From Paracidovorax konjaci (GTDB lineage Bacteria; Pseudomonadota; Gammaproteobacteria; Burkholderiales; Burkholderiaceae_C), in the NCBI RefSeq assembly GCF_900112675.1, contig NZ_FOMQ01000005.1, positions 310,001-374,000 on the forward strand: a stretch of 64,000 nt of DNA, given 5' to 3'. Numbering within the stretch: position 1 is the first letter of the stretch; each line of letters begins with the position of its first letter. The notes under the pieces are model-generated. The model did not search any database, was not told the origin of the DNA, and worked only from the letters and a program-made list of their open reading frames with translations. Below are positions 35,204 to 44,664 of the stretch, piece after piece. Made by a program: the position numbers and the translations under genes.

Positions 35204-38200
35204 AGCGCCTGATCCACTACGCGCTGCACCAGCCGCTCTTCATCGTGCTGGGCGTGCTGCTGTTCGCGCTCGCGGGCGTCATCGCGTTCAAGAACCTCTC
35301 GGTGGAGGCGTTTCCCGACGTGACCGACACGCAGGTCACCGTGATCGCGCTCTTTCCGGGCCGCGCGCCCGAGGAAGTGGAAAAACAGGTCACGCTGCCC
35401 ATCGAAACCGCGCTGGCGGGCCTGCCGAATTCGATCCGCGTGTTCTCGCACACGCAGTTCGGGCTGTCGTTCACCGTGGTCACGTACGACGATGCGTCCA
35501 ACGTGAACACCGTGCGCCAGCAGGTCGCCGAGCGCCTCTCCACCGTGGACCTGCCCGCGGGCGTCCAGGCCGAGATCGCACCCAACGCCACGCCGGTGGG
35601 CGAGATCATGCGCTACCGCCTGAAGGGCGACGGCCTCTCCACCACCGACATCCGCACCCTGGAGGACTGGACCGTCGAGCGCGCGCTGCGCCAGGTGCCC
35701 GGCGTGGCGGACGTGGTGGCCATGGGCGGCGCCATCAAGCAGTACGAGGTGCAGCCCGACATGGACAAGCTGCGCGCGTACAAGGTGAGCTTCCAGAACC
35801 TGCTGGACGTGCTGGGCCGCAGCAATGCCAACGCCGGCGGCAGCTACGTGGCGCAGGGCGCGCAGCAATACACCATCCGCGGCCTGGGCCTGCTGGGGTC
35901 GGCCGAGGACATCGGCCGCATCGTGGTGACTTCGCGCAATGGCACGCCCGTGCTGATCCGCGACATCGCTCAGGTGCGCATCGGCGCCGTGCCGCAACTG
36001 GGCGTGGTGGGGCAGGACCAGGACGACGACATCGTCACCGGCATCGTGGTCATGCGCAAAGGCGAGAACCCGAGCGTGGTGCTCAAGGGCGTGAAGGACA
36101 AGATCGCCGACCTGAACGCGCGCGGCCTGCCGCCGGGCGTGCAGATCGTGCCGTTCTACGACCGCACCTGGCTCATGGACAAGACGCTCACCACCGTGTT
36201 CCACAACCTCGTGGAAGGCGCGCTGCTGGTGTCGCTGGTGCTCTACATCTTCCTGTCGAACCTGCGCGCCAGCCTGGCCGTGGTGGTGGTGATCCCGCTC
36301 GCGCTGCTGTCCACCTTCATGGGCCTGAAGATCATGGGCGTGCCGGCCAACCTGCTGAGCCTGGGGGCGATGGACTTCGGCATCATCGTGGACGGCGCGG
36401 TGATCGTGATCGAAAACATCATGCACCGCCTGGCCGAGCGCGGCGAGGACATGGACGACCGCGACCGGCGCGACACCATCATCGAGGCCGCCGGCGAAGT
36501 GGGCCGGCCCACGCTGTTCTCGATGCTCATCATCATCGCAGCGCACATCCCCATCTTCGCGCTGCAGCGCCACGAGGGCCGCATCTTCCAGCCCATGGCG
36601 CTGTCGGTCACCACCGCGCTCATCGGCTCGCTGGTCTTCTCGCTCACGCTGGTGCCGCTGCTGGCCTACTGGCTGCTGCGCCGCAAGCTGCCGCACGGCG
36701 ACAACCGCGTGGTGGCGCGCGCCAAGCGCCTCTACGCGCCGGTGCTGGACTGGGCGCTCTCGCGCCGCCGCACGGTGGTCATCATCGCGCTGGCGGTGTT
36801 CGGCGTGGCGATGGTCGCGGCCTCGCGGCTGGGTTCGGAATTCCTGCCCGAGCTGGACGAAGGCACCACCTGGGTGAACTTCAGCCTCTCGCCCAACGTG
36901 TCCACCGCCGAAGCGGCACGCATCCTGCGCATGGCGCGCCGCGCGCTGCTGTCCGTGCCGGAAGTGCGCACCACCGTCTCCAAGGCCGGGCAGCCCGAGG
37001 ACGGCACCGACCCCAAGACCATCCCCATGGCCGAAATCTTCGTGGACTTGAAGCCCGAGGATCAGTGGCGCGCCGGCATGACGCGCGAGAAGATCACCGA
37101 GGAGATGGGCCGTGCGCTCTCGGCCATCCCCGGCATCGACCCCGCGTTCTCGCAGCCCATCCGCGACAACGTGCTCGAATCCATCTCGCAGATCAAGGGC
37201 CAGATCGTCATCAAGCTGGCCGGCGACGACCTGGTGGAGATGAAGCGCATCACGGAAGAAATAGCGCGCGAGGTCAAGCAGGTGCAGGGCGTGGCCCGCG
37301 CCGAGATCGACCGCGAAGGCCAGGTGCCGCAGCTGCTCATCGACATCGACCGCGACCGCGCCGCGCGCTACGGCCTGAACGTGAGCGACATCCAGGACGT
37401 GATCGAGGCGGCCCTGGCCGGCAAGGCCGCCACCAACCTGTGGGAAGGCGAGCGCAAGTTCGCCGTGGCCGTGCGCCTGCCATCGGACGAACGCACCATC
37501 GCCAACCTGCCGCGCACGCCCATCGCCACGCCCGACGGGGGCTACGTGCAACTGGGCGACGTGGCGAAGATCCGCGAAAGCTCGGGCGCCATGAACATCG
37601 CCCGCGAGGCCGGCCGCCGCACCACGGCCATCGGCATCTTCATCGCCGGGCGCGACATGGGCTCGGTGGTGGCCGACATGAAGGGCCGCGTGGAGAAGAA
37701 CGTGAAGATCCCGTCCAACTACCAGGTCAACTGGTCGGGCGAGTTCGAGAACCAGGAACGCGCCATGAAGCGCCTCTCGGTGGTCGTGCCCATCTCGCTG
37801 CTGCTGATCTTCGTGCTGCTGTTCGACGCGTTCAAGTCGGTCAAGATGGCCTCGCTCATCCTGCTGAACGTGCCCCTGGCGCTCATCGGCGGCTTCGTGG
37901 CGCTCTGGGCCTTCGGCATCCCGCTGTCGGTCTCGGCCGCCATCGGCTTCATCGCGCTCTCGGGCCAGGCGGTGCTCAACGGCGTGGTGATGCTATCGGT
38001 GTTCCAGCAACTGCAGGCCGGCGGCGCCAGCGTGGTGGAGGCCGTGCGCCAGGGCTCCATGCAGCGCCTGCGCACCGTGCTCATGACCGCCCTGCTGGCC
38101 ATGCTGGGCCTGCTGCCCATGGCCCTCTCGCACGAGATCGGCTCGGAAACCCAGCGGCCCCTGGCCATCGTGGTGATCGGCGGGCTGGTGACGGCGACGA

Positions 38201-38292
38201 TGTTGACGCTGGTGGTGCTGCCGGCGCTGTATGTGGCGTGGTTCGGGCCGAAAGAGAAGAGAAAGGGATCGCAGGCCCTGGTTGAAGCCTGA
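35200..38292 (+). CDS. czcA: Heavy-metal RND efflux pump CzcA-type
   Basis: 1030 residues, the proton-driven inner-membrane pump. The TM4 motif LGAMDFGIIVDGAVIVIENI has the DFG..DG acidic pair typical of Czc/Cnr/Ncc (Zn, Co, Ni, Cd) pumps rather than the Cus (Cu/Ag) pattern. AGREAGRRTTAIGIFIAGRD-like and VNWSGEFENQERAMKRL segments and the C-terminal LSGQAVLNGVVMLSVFQQL are HME-RND signatures. The long upstream reading of this frame overlaps czcB and is not used. A strong terminator follows. Confidence 0.93.
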   Translation: MKRLIHYALHQPLFIVLGVLLFALAGVIAFKNLSVEAFPDVTDTQVTVIALFPGRAPEEVEKQVTLPIETALAGLPNSIRVFSHTQFGLSFTVVTYDDASNVNTVRQQVAERLSTVDLPAGVQAEIAPNATPVGEIMRYRLKGDGLSTTDIRTLEDWTVERALRQVPGVADVVAMGGAIKQYEVQPDMDKLRAYKVSFQNLLDVLGRSNANAGGSYVAQGAQQYTIRGLGLLGSAEDIGRIVVTSRNGTPVLIRDIAQVRIGAVPQLGVVGQDQDDDIVTGIVVMRKGENPSVVLKGVKDKIADLNARGLPPGVQIVPFYDRTWLMDKTLTTVFHNLVEGALLVSLVLYIFLSNLRASLAVVVVIPLALLSTFMGLKIMGVPANLLSLGAMDFGIIVDGAVIVIENIMHRLAERGEDMDDRDRRDTIIEAAGEVGRPTLFSMLIIIAAHIPIFALQRHEGRIFQPMALSVTTALIGSLVFSLTLVPLLAYWLLRRKLPHGDNRVVARAKRLYAPVLDWALSRRRTVVIIALAVFGVAMVAASRLGSEFLPELDEGTTWVNFSLSPNVSTAEAARILRMARRALLSVPEVRTTVSKAGQPEDGTDPKTIPMAEIFVDLKPEDQWRAGMTREKITEEMGRALSAIPGIDPAFSQPIRDNVLESISQIKGQIVIKLAGDDLVEMKRITEEIAREVKQVQGVARAEIDREGQVPQLLIDIDRDRAARYGLNVSDIQDVIEAALAGKAATNLWEGERKFAVAVRLPSDERTIANLPRTPIATPDGGYVQLGDVAKIRESSGAMNIAREAGRRTTAIGIFIAGRDMGSVVADMKGRVEKNVKIPSNYQVNWSGEFENQERAMKRLSVVVPISLLLIFVLLFDAFKSVKMASLILLNVPLALIGGFVALWAFGIPLSVSAAIGFIALSGQAVLNGVVMLSVFQQLQAGGASVVEAVRQGSMQRLRTVLMTALLAMLGLLPMALSHEIGSETQRPLAIVVIGGLVTATMLTLVVLPALYVAWFGPKEKRKGSQALVEA

Positions 38293-38309
38293 CCATCAAG
38301 AAAAGAATG

Positions 38310-38350
38310 GCCTGTTCACGCTGCATCGGGCGGCGTGAACAGGCTTTTTT
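38310..38350 (+). terminator. Intrinsic terminator of the efflux operon
   Basis: GCCTGTTCACGC (38310–38321) pairs with GCGTGAACAGGC (38333–38344), followed by TTTTTTG. Perfect 12-bp stem and T-run 18 nt after the czcA stop. Confidence 0.92.
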
Positions 38351-38423
38351 GTTTCTGGCGCAGGCGGAGAGGCTGTGGAGCGAGCAAAGCTTGGGAACCC
38401 CAATCTTTATGCAAAGCATGATT

Positions 38424-38441
38424 GAAAGTCACGTGACTTTC
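38424..38441. promoter_or_regulatory. Perfect 18-bp palindrome upstream of the Tae4-like gene
   Basis: GAAAGTCACGTGACTTTC reads the same on both strands. It lies about 190 bases before the effector start in an AT-richer intergenic stretch (38293–38631) that otherwise holds only the efflux terminator. Candidate operator for an unknown dimeric regulator; it is not parS. Confidence 0.45.
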
Positions 38442-38631
38442 GATCGAATCACGTTATCTTCTTTGCCTGATCCCGCCGCAGCCCGCAGGCCCGGACACAC
38501 ACCACTGGCTGCGCCGGCCGCAGGCAGTGTGTCTCCGTCACACCTTTCATCGTGGATACGATCGCACACTGCCCCGTTCCAAAACGGGCTGCGGAGCAAG
38601 CCCAGCCATCCGTTTGGAACCGACAACTACC

Positions 38632-39147
38632 GTGCCCCATTTCCTGACCCTATGGAACAACCACCCATCGACCCGGGGAGAGAGCCCTCTTCTGGATCCC
38701 AGGAGCTATGAAAACCAATGCGCCATCAACCTGTCCGCCGCATTGATGCGGTCAGGCGTGGACTTCAAAAGTTTTCGGGGGGTATGGTCGTGGCAGAAGA
38801 ATGCAACGAAATACCCGATACGCGCGCAGGAGCTTGCAAGCTGGCTCGCCGCAGGGAGGTCGGGCCTGCCGATACGAGTGGAAAAATTCGGTGGAAAAGA
38901 AGCCTTCGATCAGTCCGAGGGAAGAGTCGGAATCAAAGGCCGAACCGGCATCGTCTTCTTCCAAAACTATTGGGGCCCAGGCACCCAGGGCGATCACATC
39001 GACCTTTGGAATGGCAGCCGCTGGACTGATTGGTGGTCCTGGAGCCGCGTGCATTTGCGCATAGGAAACTTTGGCCTCCACAGCCTCTTCAGCGACATAT
39101 CAGACGTGCAGAAGTCTCAATCCATCTGGTTCTGGCATTTGCCATGA
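38632..39147 (+). CDS. Tae4-like type VI amidase effector
   Basis: 171 residues from a GTG at 38632. Tae4 enzymes are papain-like amidases that cut the gamma-D-Glu–mDAP bond in rival peptidoglycan after T6SS delivery. Conserved features: N-terminal PHFLTLWNNHPS, catalytic Cys30 in YENQCAINLSAAL, RAQELASWL, GRTGIVFFQNYW and catalytic His122 in GDHIDLWNGSRW. An upstream start (38527) is possible but adds no conserved sequence. Base composition is more AT-rich than flanking genes, suggesting transfer. No T6SS structural gene and no Tai4-like periplasmic immunity gene is next to it; instead two small membrane proteins follow. Confidence 0.82.
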   Translation: MPHFLTLWNNHPSTRGESPLLDPRSYENQCAINLSAALMRSGVDFKSFRGVWSWQKNATKYPIRAQELASWLAAGRSGLPIRVEKFGGKEAFDQSEGRVGIKGRTGIVFFQNYWGPGTQGDHIDLWNGSRWTDWWSWSRVHLRIGNFGLHSLFSDISDVQKSQSIWFWHLP

Positions 39148-39374
39148 GAAAAGCCATCTACACTTTTTTTGGATCCATCTGCGGGGTTGTGTTGGCCGTA
39201 TTGCTCTTCGCTGCTTACGGATTTCTATTTGCCTCGCCGCATGGACGAGGAGAAGAGCACGCCAGTTTCTGGACCAAGGTGCTCTTTCTCGGAGTCATGC
39301 CCACAGGGGCAGTGCTGGGCGCTGCGGTGGGAGCCCGATGGGTAAGCTCCCGCAGCCGGTCAGCGAAACGATGA
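39144..39374 (+). CDS. Small two-helix membrane protein following the Tae4-like effector
   Basis: 76 residues. Two hydrophobic segments (AIYTFFGSICGVVLAVLLFAA and FLGVMPTGAVLGAAVGARW-like region) with a short charged loop between. The ATG at 39144 overlaps the effector stop (ATGA), so the two are coupled. No family recognised. Position suggests a protective role, but known Tai4 proteins are periplasmic and about 120 residues, so this is inference only. Confidence 0.6.
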   Translation: MRKAIYTFFGSICGVVLAVLLFAAYGFLFASPHGRGEEHASFWTKVLFLGVMPTGAVLGAAVGARWVSSRSRSAKR

Positions 39375-39404
39375 GATCGCGGTTGCTTCTTTCAAAGGCT
39401 TTTG

Positions 39405-39608
39405 ATGGCCACCGTGAAACGTGTTTCTAGAGCCTTATGCGGCGCGTTGATTGCAGGCGCGCTTGCCCATTGCGTCGTGGAAGCATTCGCGCATTGGTGC
39501 GGCCCCCGGTTCATACGGTCCGACTCGGACATCAATGCCGCGTACCTCTGGTCATTGATGACCTTCGCAATTTTCCTGGCACTCGGTGCGATCCTGGGAT
39601 ACCGCTGA
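39405..39608 (+). CDS. Small membrane protein, unknown
   Basis: 67 residues with two hydrophobic segments (ALCGALIAGALAHCVVEAFA and YLWSLMTFAIFLALGAILG). 30 nt after the preceding small membrane protein and similarly AT-rich. No family recognised; similar helix–loop–helix design hints at a related role to its neighbour. Confidence 0.5.
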   Translation: MATVKRVSRALCGALIAGALAHCVVEAFAHWCGPRFIRSDSDINAAYLWSLMTFAIFLALGAILGYR

Positions 39609-39647
39609 GGAAAAGGAAGCGCTTCGCCCTCCGGCAGCTGAGCCCCC

Positions 39648-41297
39648 TCAAGCCGACAGCAAGGCCGTCCGTCCGTTCCCCTGCGCCAGCGCCGGCGCAC
39701 CCACATGACCGTGCACGCCTGCATCCGCCGCGCCGCCATCCAGATGGAACTGCTGCACCACCTGCGACAGCCGCGCGGCCTGTTCGCGCAGGGATTCGGC
39801 GGCGGCGGCGGATTGCTCCACCAGGGCGGCGTTCTGCTGGGTCATGCGGTCGATCTCGCCCACCGAGCCGTTGACCTGCCCGATGCCGGCGGACTGTTCC
39901 GATGCGGCGGAATTGATCTCGCCGATGATGTCCGAGACGCGCTGCACGCTCTCCACGATTTCCTTCATGGCCGCGCCGGCGTCCTCCACGTGGCGCACGC
40001 CGCCGTTCACGGCGGTCACGCTGGAGCTGATGAGGCCCTTGATCTCGCTGGCGGCCTGGGCGCTGCGCTGCGCGAGGTTGCGCACCTCGCCGGCCACGAC
40101 GGCGAAGCCTCGGCCCTGCTCGCCCGCGCGGGCGGCTTCCACGGCCGCGTTCAGCGCGAGGATGTTGGTCTGGAAGGCGATCGAGTCGATCAGGCCGATG
40201 ATGTCGCTGATCTTGCGGCTCGACGCCGAGATCTCGTGCATGCTGGCCACGGCCTGCTCCACGACGTTGCCGCCGCGCGTGGCGATGCCCGAGGCCGATG
40301 CCACGAGCTGGTTGGCCACCTGCGAGGACGAGGCGGTCTGCTGCACGGTGCCTGTGAGTTCGGAGAGCGAAGCCACGGCTTCCTGGGCGTTGCTGGCCGT
40401 CTGCTCTGTGCGCGAGGACAGGTCCTGGTTGCCCGAGGCGATCTCCTGGCTGGCCGTGGCGATGCTGCCGCTGGCATCGCGCACCTGCGACACGAGCGCG
40501 CTCAGTCCCTGCTGCATGCCCTGCAGCGAGCGCTGCAGGTCGGCCACCTCGTCGCGGCCTTCCACGTGCAGGCGCTGCGACAGGTCGCCACCCGCGATGG
40601 CCTGGGCCATGCGGCGCGCTTCCACGAGCGGCCGGCAGATCGAATTCATGTTGAGCAGCGTGAGCGGCACCACCACCAGCACGGTGATCACCACGGCCAG
40701 AGCGAAGAGCCACTTGGTCTGCTGGGACACGGTCTGCTGGCGTTCGGTGACTTCGGCCACTTCCTTGCGCAGTGCGTCGTCGAGCTGCGCGAGCAGCTTG
40801 TCGGCTTCGGCAAACTCGGCCACGGCCCGCGTGCTCATGCGGTTGGCGATGGTGGCGCTGTCGTAGCCGCCGGCCTCCAGCTGCCGGGCCACGCTGGAGA
40901 ACTGCGCGCGGTAGGCGTCGAGCCGCTTCACGATGTCGGCGGCCAGCTGATTGTCGCGGTCCTGGCCCCCGTCCTGGAAGCGCGCGGCCACCTTCTTCGC
41001 ACGGTCGAGACTGGCCACCCACGCGGCATTGGCCTGCCGCACGCCTTCGGGCTTCTCGTACTGGATGATCATGTCCTTCTCATGCTGGCGGATGGCGCCC
41101 ATCTCGCCGCGCAGTTCGGCCATGGCGCTCACCTCGGCGAAGGAGTGGCCGATGAAGTCCTCGCTCATCGCATGGATGCGGAACATGCCCAGCATGCCCG
41201 CGCCGCCGAGCAGCCCCAGCAGCCCCAGCACCACGGCAATGGCCCCGAGCATGCGCACCCGGATCGTGAACCCGCGCATGAGCGAATCGAATTTCAT
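39648..41297 (-). CDS. Methyl-accepting chemotaxis protein
   Basis: 549 residues. First membrane helix about 12–35, periplasmic four-helix-bundle sensor to about 190, second helix about 193–213 (WLFALAVVITVLVVVPLTLL), HAMP to about 268, then the signalling domain with the hairpin tip IIGLIDSIAFQTNILALNAA and GEQGRGFAVVAGEVRNLAQR. No CheR-binding pentapeptide at the C-terminus (ends TALLSA). The ligand is unknown. The ATG at 41297 lies just before the first helix. Confidence 0.94.
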   Translation of the reverse strand: MKFDSLMRGFTIRVRMLGAIAVVLGLLGLLGGAGMLGMFRIHAMSEDFIGHSFAEVSAMAELRGEMGAIRQHEKDMIIQYEKPEGVRQANAAWVASLDRAKKVAARFQDGGQDRDNQLAADIVKRLDAYRAQFSSVARQLEAGGYDSATIANRMSTRAVAEFAEADKLLAQLDDALRKEVAEVTERQQTVSQQTKWLFALAVVITVLVVVPLTLLNMNSICRPLVEARRMAQAIAGGDLSQRLHVEGRDEVADLQRSLQGMQQGLSALVSQVRDASGSIATASQEIASGNQDLSSRTEQTASNAQEAVASLSELTGTVQQTASSSQVANQLVASASGIATRGGNVVEQAVASMHEISASSRKISDIIGLIDSIAFQTNILALNAAVEAARAGEQGRGFAVVAGEVRNLAQRSAQAASEIKGLISSSVTAVNGGVRHVEDAGAAMKEIVESVQRVSDIIGEINSAASEQSAGIGQVNGSVGEIDRMTQQNAALVEQSAAAAESLREQAARLSQVVQQFHLDGGAADAGVHGHVGAPALAQGNGRTALLSA

Positions 41298-41403
41298 GGT
41301 TGTCTTCCTCAAATCCCGACAGCGCGCCTCCCCAAGGCCGGCGCGTGGATGAAACAAAACGTAGCAGCGTGATCGCCAAGCGTAACCGAAGGGAATGGAA
41401 TTC

Positions 41404-43725
41404 TCAAAGGCGCCATCGCTTCAAAAGCAGGGCATTTGCCATCACGCTCACGGAACTGAGCGCCATGGCCGCGCCAGCCACCACCGGACTGAGGTAGCCC
41501 AGCGCCGCCAGCGGTATCCCGGCCACGTTGTACGCGAAGGCCCAGAACAGGTTCTGCCGTATCTTGCCCACCGTGCGGCGGGAAATGTCGAATGCCGCCG
41601 CCACCAGCGCCGGATCGCCGCGCATCAGCGTGACGCCGGCCGCGTGCATGGCCACATCGGTGCCGTTGCCCATGGCGATGCCCACATCGGCCGCGGCGAG
41701 CGCCGGGGCATCGTTCACGCCGTCGCCCACCATCGCCACCACGCGCGGCGCAGCCGCCCCATCCGCGCCAGGCCTCCGCAGCCGGGCGATGCACGCCGCC
41801 TTGTCGGCGGGCAGCACCTCGGCCATCACCTCGCCCGACCCGGGCCGCAGGCCGAGCCGGCGGGCCATGGCCTCGGCCGCGCCGCGGTTGTCGCCCGAGA
41901 CCATCACCGTGCGCAGGCCCCGCGCCCGCAGGGCAGCGATCGCCGCGGCCGCCCCGGGCTTGGGCTCGTCGCCGAAGGCCAGCAGCGCCCGCACGGCCGC
42001 GTTGCCGCCGGGCAACCTTTCGGCCAGCGCAGAGACGGTGGCGCCCTCTTCCTGCAGCGCCGCCGCGCGGGCGGTCAGCGCGGCGGGCACTTCGGCCGCC
42101 TGCGCCTCCATCCAGCGCAGGCTACCCACGCACCAGGCCACGCCCTCCACCTCGCCTTCGGTGCCCAGCCCGGGCACGGCGCGCACGCCCTGCGCGGCCG
42201 CGGGGGTGGGCACGCCCCGGTCCCGTGCCGCCCGCAGCGTGGCGCGTGCCAGCGGGTGCTCGCTGCCGGCCTGCAGCGCAGTCGCCACGGCCAGCAAGGC
42301 ATCGGCGTCGGCCGCCGCTTCGGGCACGGCTTCGAAGGCGCGCAGCACGGGCTGGCCCAGCGTGAGCGTGCCGGTCTTGTCGAAGGCCACGGTGTCCACG
42401 CGGTGGGCCGTCTCCAGTGCCTCCGCGTCCTTGATGAGGATGCCGTGCCGCGCCGCCACGCCCGTGCCCGCCATGATGGCGGCCGGCGTCGCCAGCCCCA
42501 GGGCGCACGGGCAGGCGATCACCAGCACCGCCACGGCATGGATGAGTGCGGCCTCCGCGCCCGCGCCGGCCGCGAGCCAGCCCAGCAGCGTGAGCAGCGC
42601 CAGCACCAGCACCACCGGCACGAACACGGCCGAGACGCGGTCCACCAGCCGCTGAATGGGCGCCTTGGCGGCCTGCGCGTCTTCCACCAGGCGGATGATG
42701 CGGGCCAGCACCGTCTCGGCGCCCACGGCCGTCACCTGCACCACCACCCGGCCCTCGCCGTTGACGGAGCCGCCCGTGAGCGCATCGCCCGGCCCGCGCG
42801 CCACCGGCAGCGGCTCGCCCGTGAGCATGGATTCGTCCACCTGCGTGCGGCCTTCCAGCACCGTGCCGTCCACCGGGATGCGCTCGCCGGGGCGCACGGC
42901 GATGCGGTCGCCGGCCATCACCTCGGCCACAGGCACGTCCACCTCGCCGTCCGGGCCCATCCAGTGGGCCGCCTCGGGCCGCAGCGCGTGCAGCGCGCGG
43001 ATCGCCGCCGTGGTCTGCCGCTTGGCGCGCGCCTCCAGCCATTTGCCGAGCAGCACCAGCGTGATCACCACGGCCGACGCCTCGAAATACAGGTGCGGCG
43101 CGTGCCCCGCCCCTGCGCCATGGCCGGCCGTGAGCCACAGCCACAGCGAGAGCCCGTAGGCCGCGCTGGTGCCGATGGCCACCAGCAAATCCATGTTGCC
43201 GGCGCGCACCCGCAGCGCATGCCAGCCCGCGCGGTAGAAGCGCGCGCCCAGCACGAACTGCACCGGCGTGGCCAGCAGCCACTGCAGCAGCGCGGGCAGC
43301 ATCCAGTCGCGGCCCGCCAGGGTGCCCGCCATCGGCAGCACCAGCGGCAGCGACAGGGCGATCCCGGCCGCCACGGGGCCGAAACCGGCCCAGGGCGAGG
43401 CGTCCTGCGGCGACTCGGGCGCATCGGCCGCGCGCGGCTCGTAGCCCGCGTTGCGCACGGCGCGGCGCAGCAGCCCGTCCATCATCCCCGCGGACGCCCC
43501 GCCTGCGGGGGCGGCATAGACCACATGGGCGCGCTCGGTGGCCAGGTTGACCTCGGCACTGCGCACGCCGGGCACCTTGCGCAGCGCGCGCTCCACGCGA
43601 CCGGAGCAGCTCGCGCAGGTCATGCCGCCGATGCCCAGGTCCAGGTGCAGGGCCGGTTCTGCGGACGGCACCGGCCCGGCAGCAGGCGGGCGGGGGGCGC
43701 CAGGGGGAGAAGGGGAAGCATCCAT
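41404..43725 (-). CDS. copA: Copper-exporting P1B-type ATPase CopA
   Basis: 773 residues. One N-terminal metal-binding domain ([18 protein letters not shown]), eight membrane helices, the transmembrane CPC motif [15 protein letters not shown], the phosphorylation site [10 protein letters not shown] and the hinge [18 protein letters not shown]. Exports Cu+ from the cytosol. The 35-residue Pro/Ala-rich leader before the metal domain is unusual. The predicted CueR promoter places the transcript start at or next to this ATG, so a leaderless message or a later start (for example a GTG about 20 codons in) should be considered. Confidence 0.94.
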   Translation of the reverse strand: MDASPSPPGAPRPPAAGPVPSAEPALHLDLGIGGMTCASCSGRVERALRKVPGVRSAEVNLATERAHVVYAAPAGGASAGMMDGLLRRAVRNAGYEPRAADAPESPQDASPWAGFGPVAAGIALSLPLVLPMAGTLAGRDWMLPALLQWLLATPVQFVLGARFYRAGWHALRVRAGNMDLLVAIGTSAAYGLSLWLWLTAGHGAGAGHAPHLYFEASAVVITLVLLGKWLEARAKRQTTAAIRALHALRPEAAHWMGPDGEVDVPVAEVMAGDRIAVRPGERIPVDGTVLEGRTQVDESMLTGEPLPVARGPGDALTGGSVNGEGRVVVQVTAVGAETVLARIIRLVEDAQAAKAPIQRLVDRVSAVFVPVVLVLALLTLLGWLAAGAGAEAALIHAVAVLVIACPCALGLATPAAIMAGTGVAARHGILIKDAEALETAHRVDTVAFDKTGTLTLGQPVLRAFEAVPEAAADADALLAVATALQAGSEHPLARATLRAARDRGVPTPAAAQGVRAVPGLGTEGEVEGVAWCVGSLRWMEAQAAEVPAALTARAAALQEEGATVSALAERLPGGNAAVRALLAFGDEPKPGAAAAIAALRARGLRTVMVSGDNRGAAEAMARRLGLRPGSGEVMAEVLPADKAACIARLRRPGADGAAAPRVVAMVGDGVNDAPALAAADVGIAMGNGTDVAMHAAGVTLMRGDPALVAAAFDISRRTVGKIRQNLFWAFAYNVAGIPLAALGYLSPVVAGAAMALSSVSVMANALLLKRWRL

Positions 43726-43731
43726 GGAGGC

Positions 43732-43764
43732 ACCTTAACCCTTGACATCATGGCAAGGTCAAGG
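43732..43764 (-). promoter_or_regulatory. CueR-type operator/promoter for copA
   Basis: Minus-strand dyad CCTTGACcttgccatgatGTCAAGG (43740–43764, 7-bp arms, 11-bp centre). It contains –35 TTGACC and, after a 19-bp spacer typical of MerR-family promoters, –10 TAAGGT (43732–43737). Confidence 0.82.
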
Positions 43765-43786
43765 CCCCGCCGCAGGCCGGACGGCG

Positions 43787-43818
43787 CTTGACTCTGCCAC
43801 CATGTCAGGGTTCACGAT
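43787..43818 (+). promoter_or_regulatory. Second CueR-type operator, for copZ–cueR
   Basis: CTTGACtctgccaccatGTCAGG (43787–43809) has the same 11-bp centre spacing and the GCCA core of the copA site. –35 TTGACT is followed by 19 bp and CACGAT, a weak –10. Oriented toward copZ. Confidence 0.6.
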
Positions 43819-43881
43819 GGCGTCTCCGTCTTCCATCGAACCCACCCTGCCCTCCGCGGCGCACGACAAGGAGCCTTTTCC

Positions 43882-44097
43882 ATGCCAGAGCAACAGCCAC
43901 AACAGCACATCCTGCAGGTCCAGGGCATGACCTGCGGCCACTGCGAGCGCGCCGTCACGCAGGCCGTGCGCCAGCTCGATCCGGCCGCCACCGTGGCCAT
44001 CGACCGCCCCGCGGGCCGCGTCACGGTCGATACCGCCCAGCCGCGCGATGCCGTGGCCGCCGCCATCGCCGAAGAAGGCTATACGGTCGCGCCATGA
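43882..44097 (+). CDS. copZ: Heavy-metal-associated copper chaperone CopZ
   Basis: 71 residues, a single HMA domain with the Cu+ site QGMTCGHCERAV (Cys near 17 and 20) and the ferredoxin-like babbab pattern ending in EEGYTV. Carries Cu+ to CopA in the cytosol. Overlaps the cueR start (ATGA). An alternative reading that begins inside the operator is rejected. Confidence 0.93.
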   Translation: MPEQQPQQHILQVQGMTCGHCERAVTQAVRQLDPAATVAIDRPAGRVTVDTAQPRDAVAAAIAEEGYTVAP

Positions 44098-44558
44098 GCA
44101 CCGCCCGCGCCGCCCCGGCCGCCCGCTCTGCCGCGGCGGCCACCGCCGGCGGCAGGCCGGTCCCCATCGGCACGGCGGCCGAGCGCGCGGGCGTCTCCGC
44201 GCGCATGGTGCGCCACTACGAGTCGCTGGGGCTGCTGCAGAGCGTGGCCCGCACGGAAAGCGGCTACCGCCAGTACACCGAGGCCGACGTGCACACGCTG
44301 CGCTTCATCCGCCGCGCGCGCGACCTGGGCTTCTCGATGGAGGAGATCGCCGCCCTGCTCGGCCTCTGGCAGGACCAGGACCGCGCGAGCCGCCAGGTCA
44401 AACGCATCGCGCAGGCCCACATCGACGACCTGGGCCAGCGCATCGCCGCCATGCAGGCCATGCAGCGCACGCTGCAATCGCTGGTGGGCTGCTGCAACGG
44501 CGACGGGCGGCCGGACTGCCCGATCCTGGACGATCTGGCGGGGGCGGCGGGAGGCTGA
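44094..44558 (+). CDS. cueR: Copper-responsive MerR-family regulator CueR
   Basis: 154 residues. An N-terminal Ala-rich extension of ~22 residues precedes the MerR helix-turn-helix (IGTAAERAGVSARMVRHYES). Dimerisation helix from about 95, and the C-terminal Cu+ loop CCNGDGRPDCPIL holds the two Cys typical of CueR (spaced by seven). It should activate copA and its own operon by untwisting the 19-bp-spaced promoters described here. The ATG at 44094 is coupled to copZ. Confidence 0.9.
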   Translation: MSTARAAPAARSAAAATAGGRPVPIGTAAERAGVSARMVRHYESLGLLQSVARTESGYRQYTEADVHTLRFIRRARDLGFSMEEIAALLGLWQDQDRASRQVKRIAQAHIDDLGQRIAAMQAMQRTLQSLVGCCNGDGRPDCPILDDLAGAAGG

Positions 44559-44664
44559 AGCCCCGCAAAACCAACCGGCCGATGCCGCGCATCGCCGGCG
44601 GTGCCCGGGCGTGGCAATGTCATGGGAATCTCTAAACTCCGCTGCATCCCACCTCACTGCCGCC

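Noticed and set aside
38424-38441. Palindrome with a CACGTG core considered as a fifth parS
   Set aside because: Flanks (GAAAGT/ACTTTC) do not match TGTTTC/GAAACA; only the centre is shared.
39411-39430. GTGAAACGTGTTTC considered as a parS-like site
   Set aside because: Not a CACGTG-centred dyad and the arms do not match the consensus.
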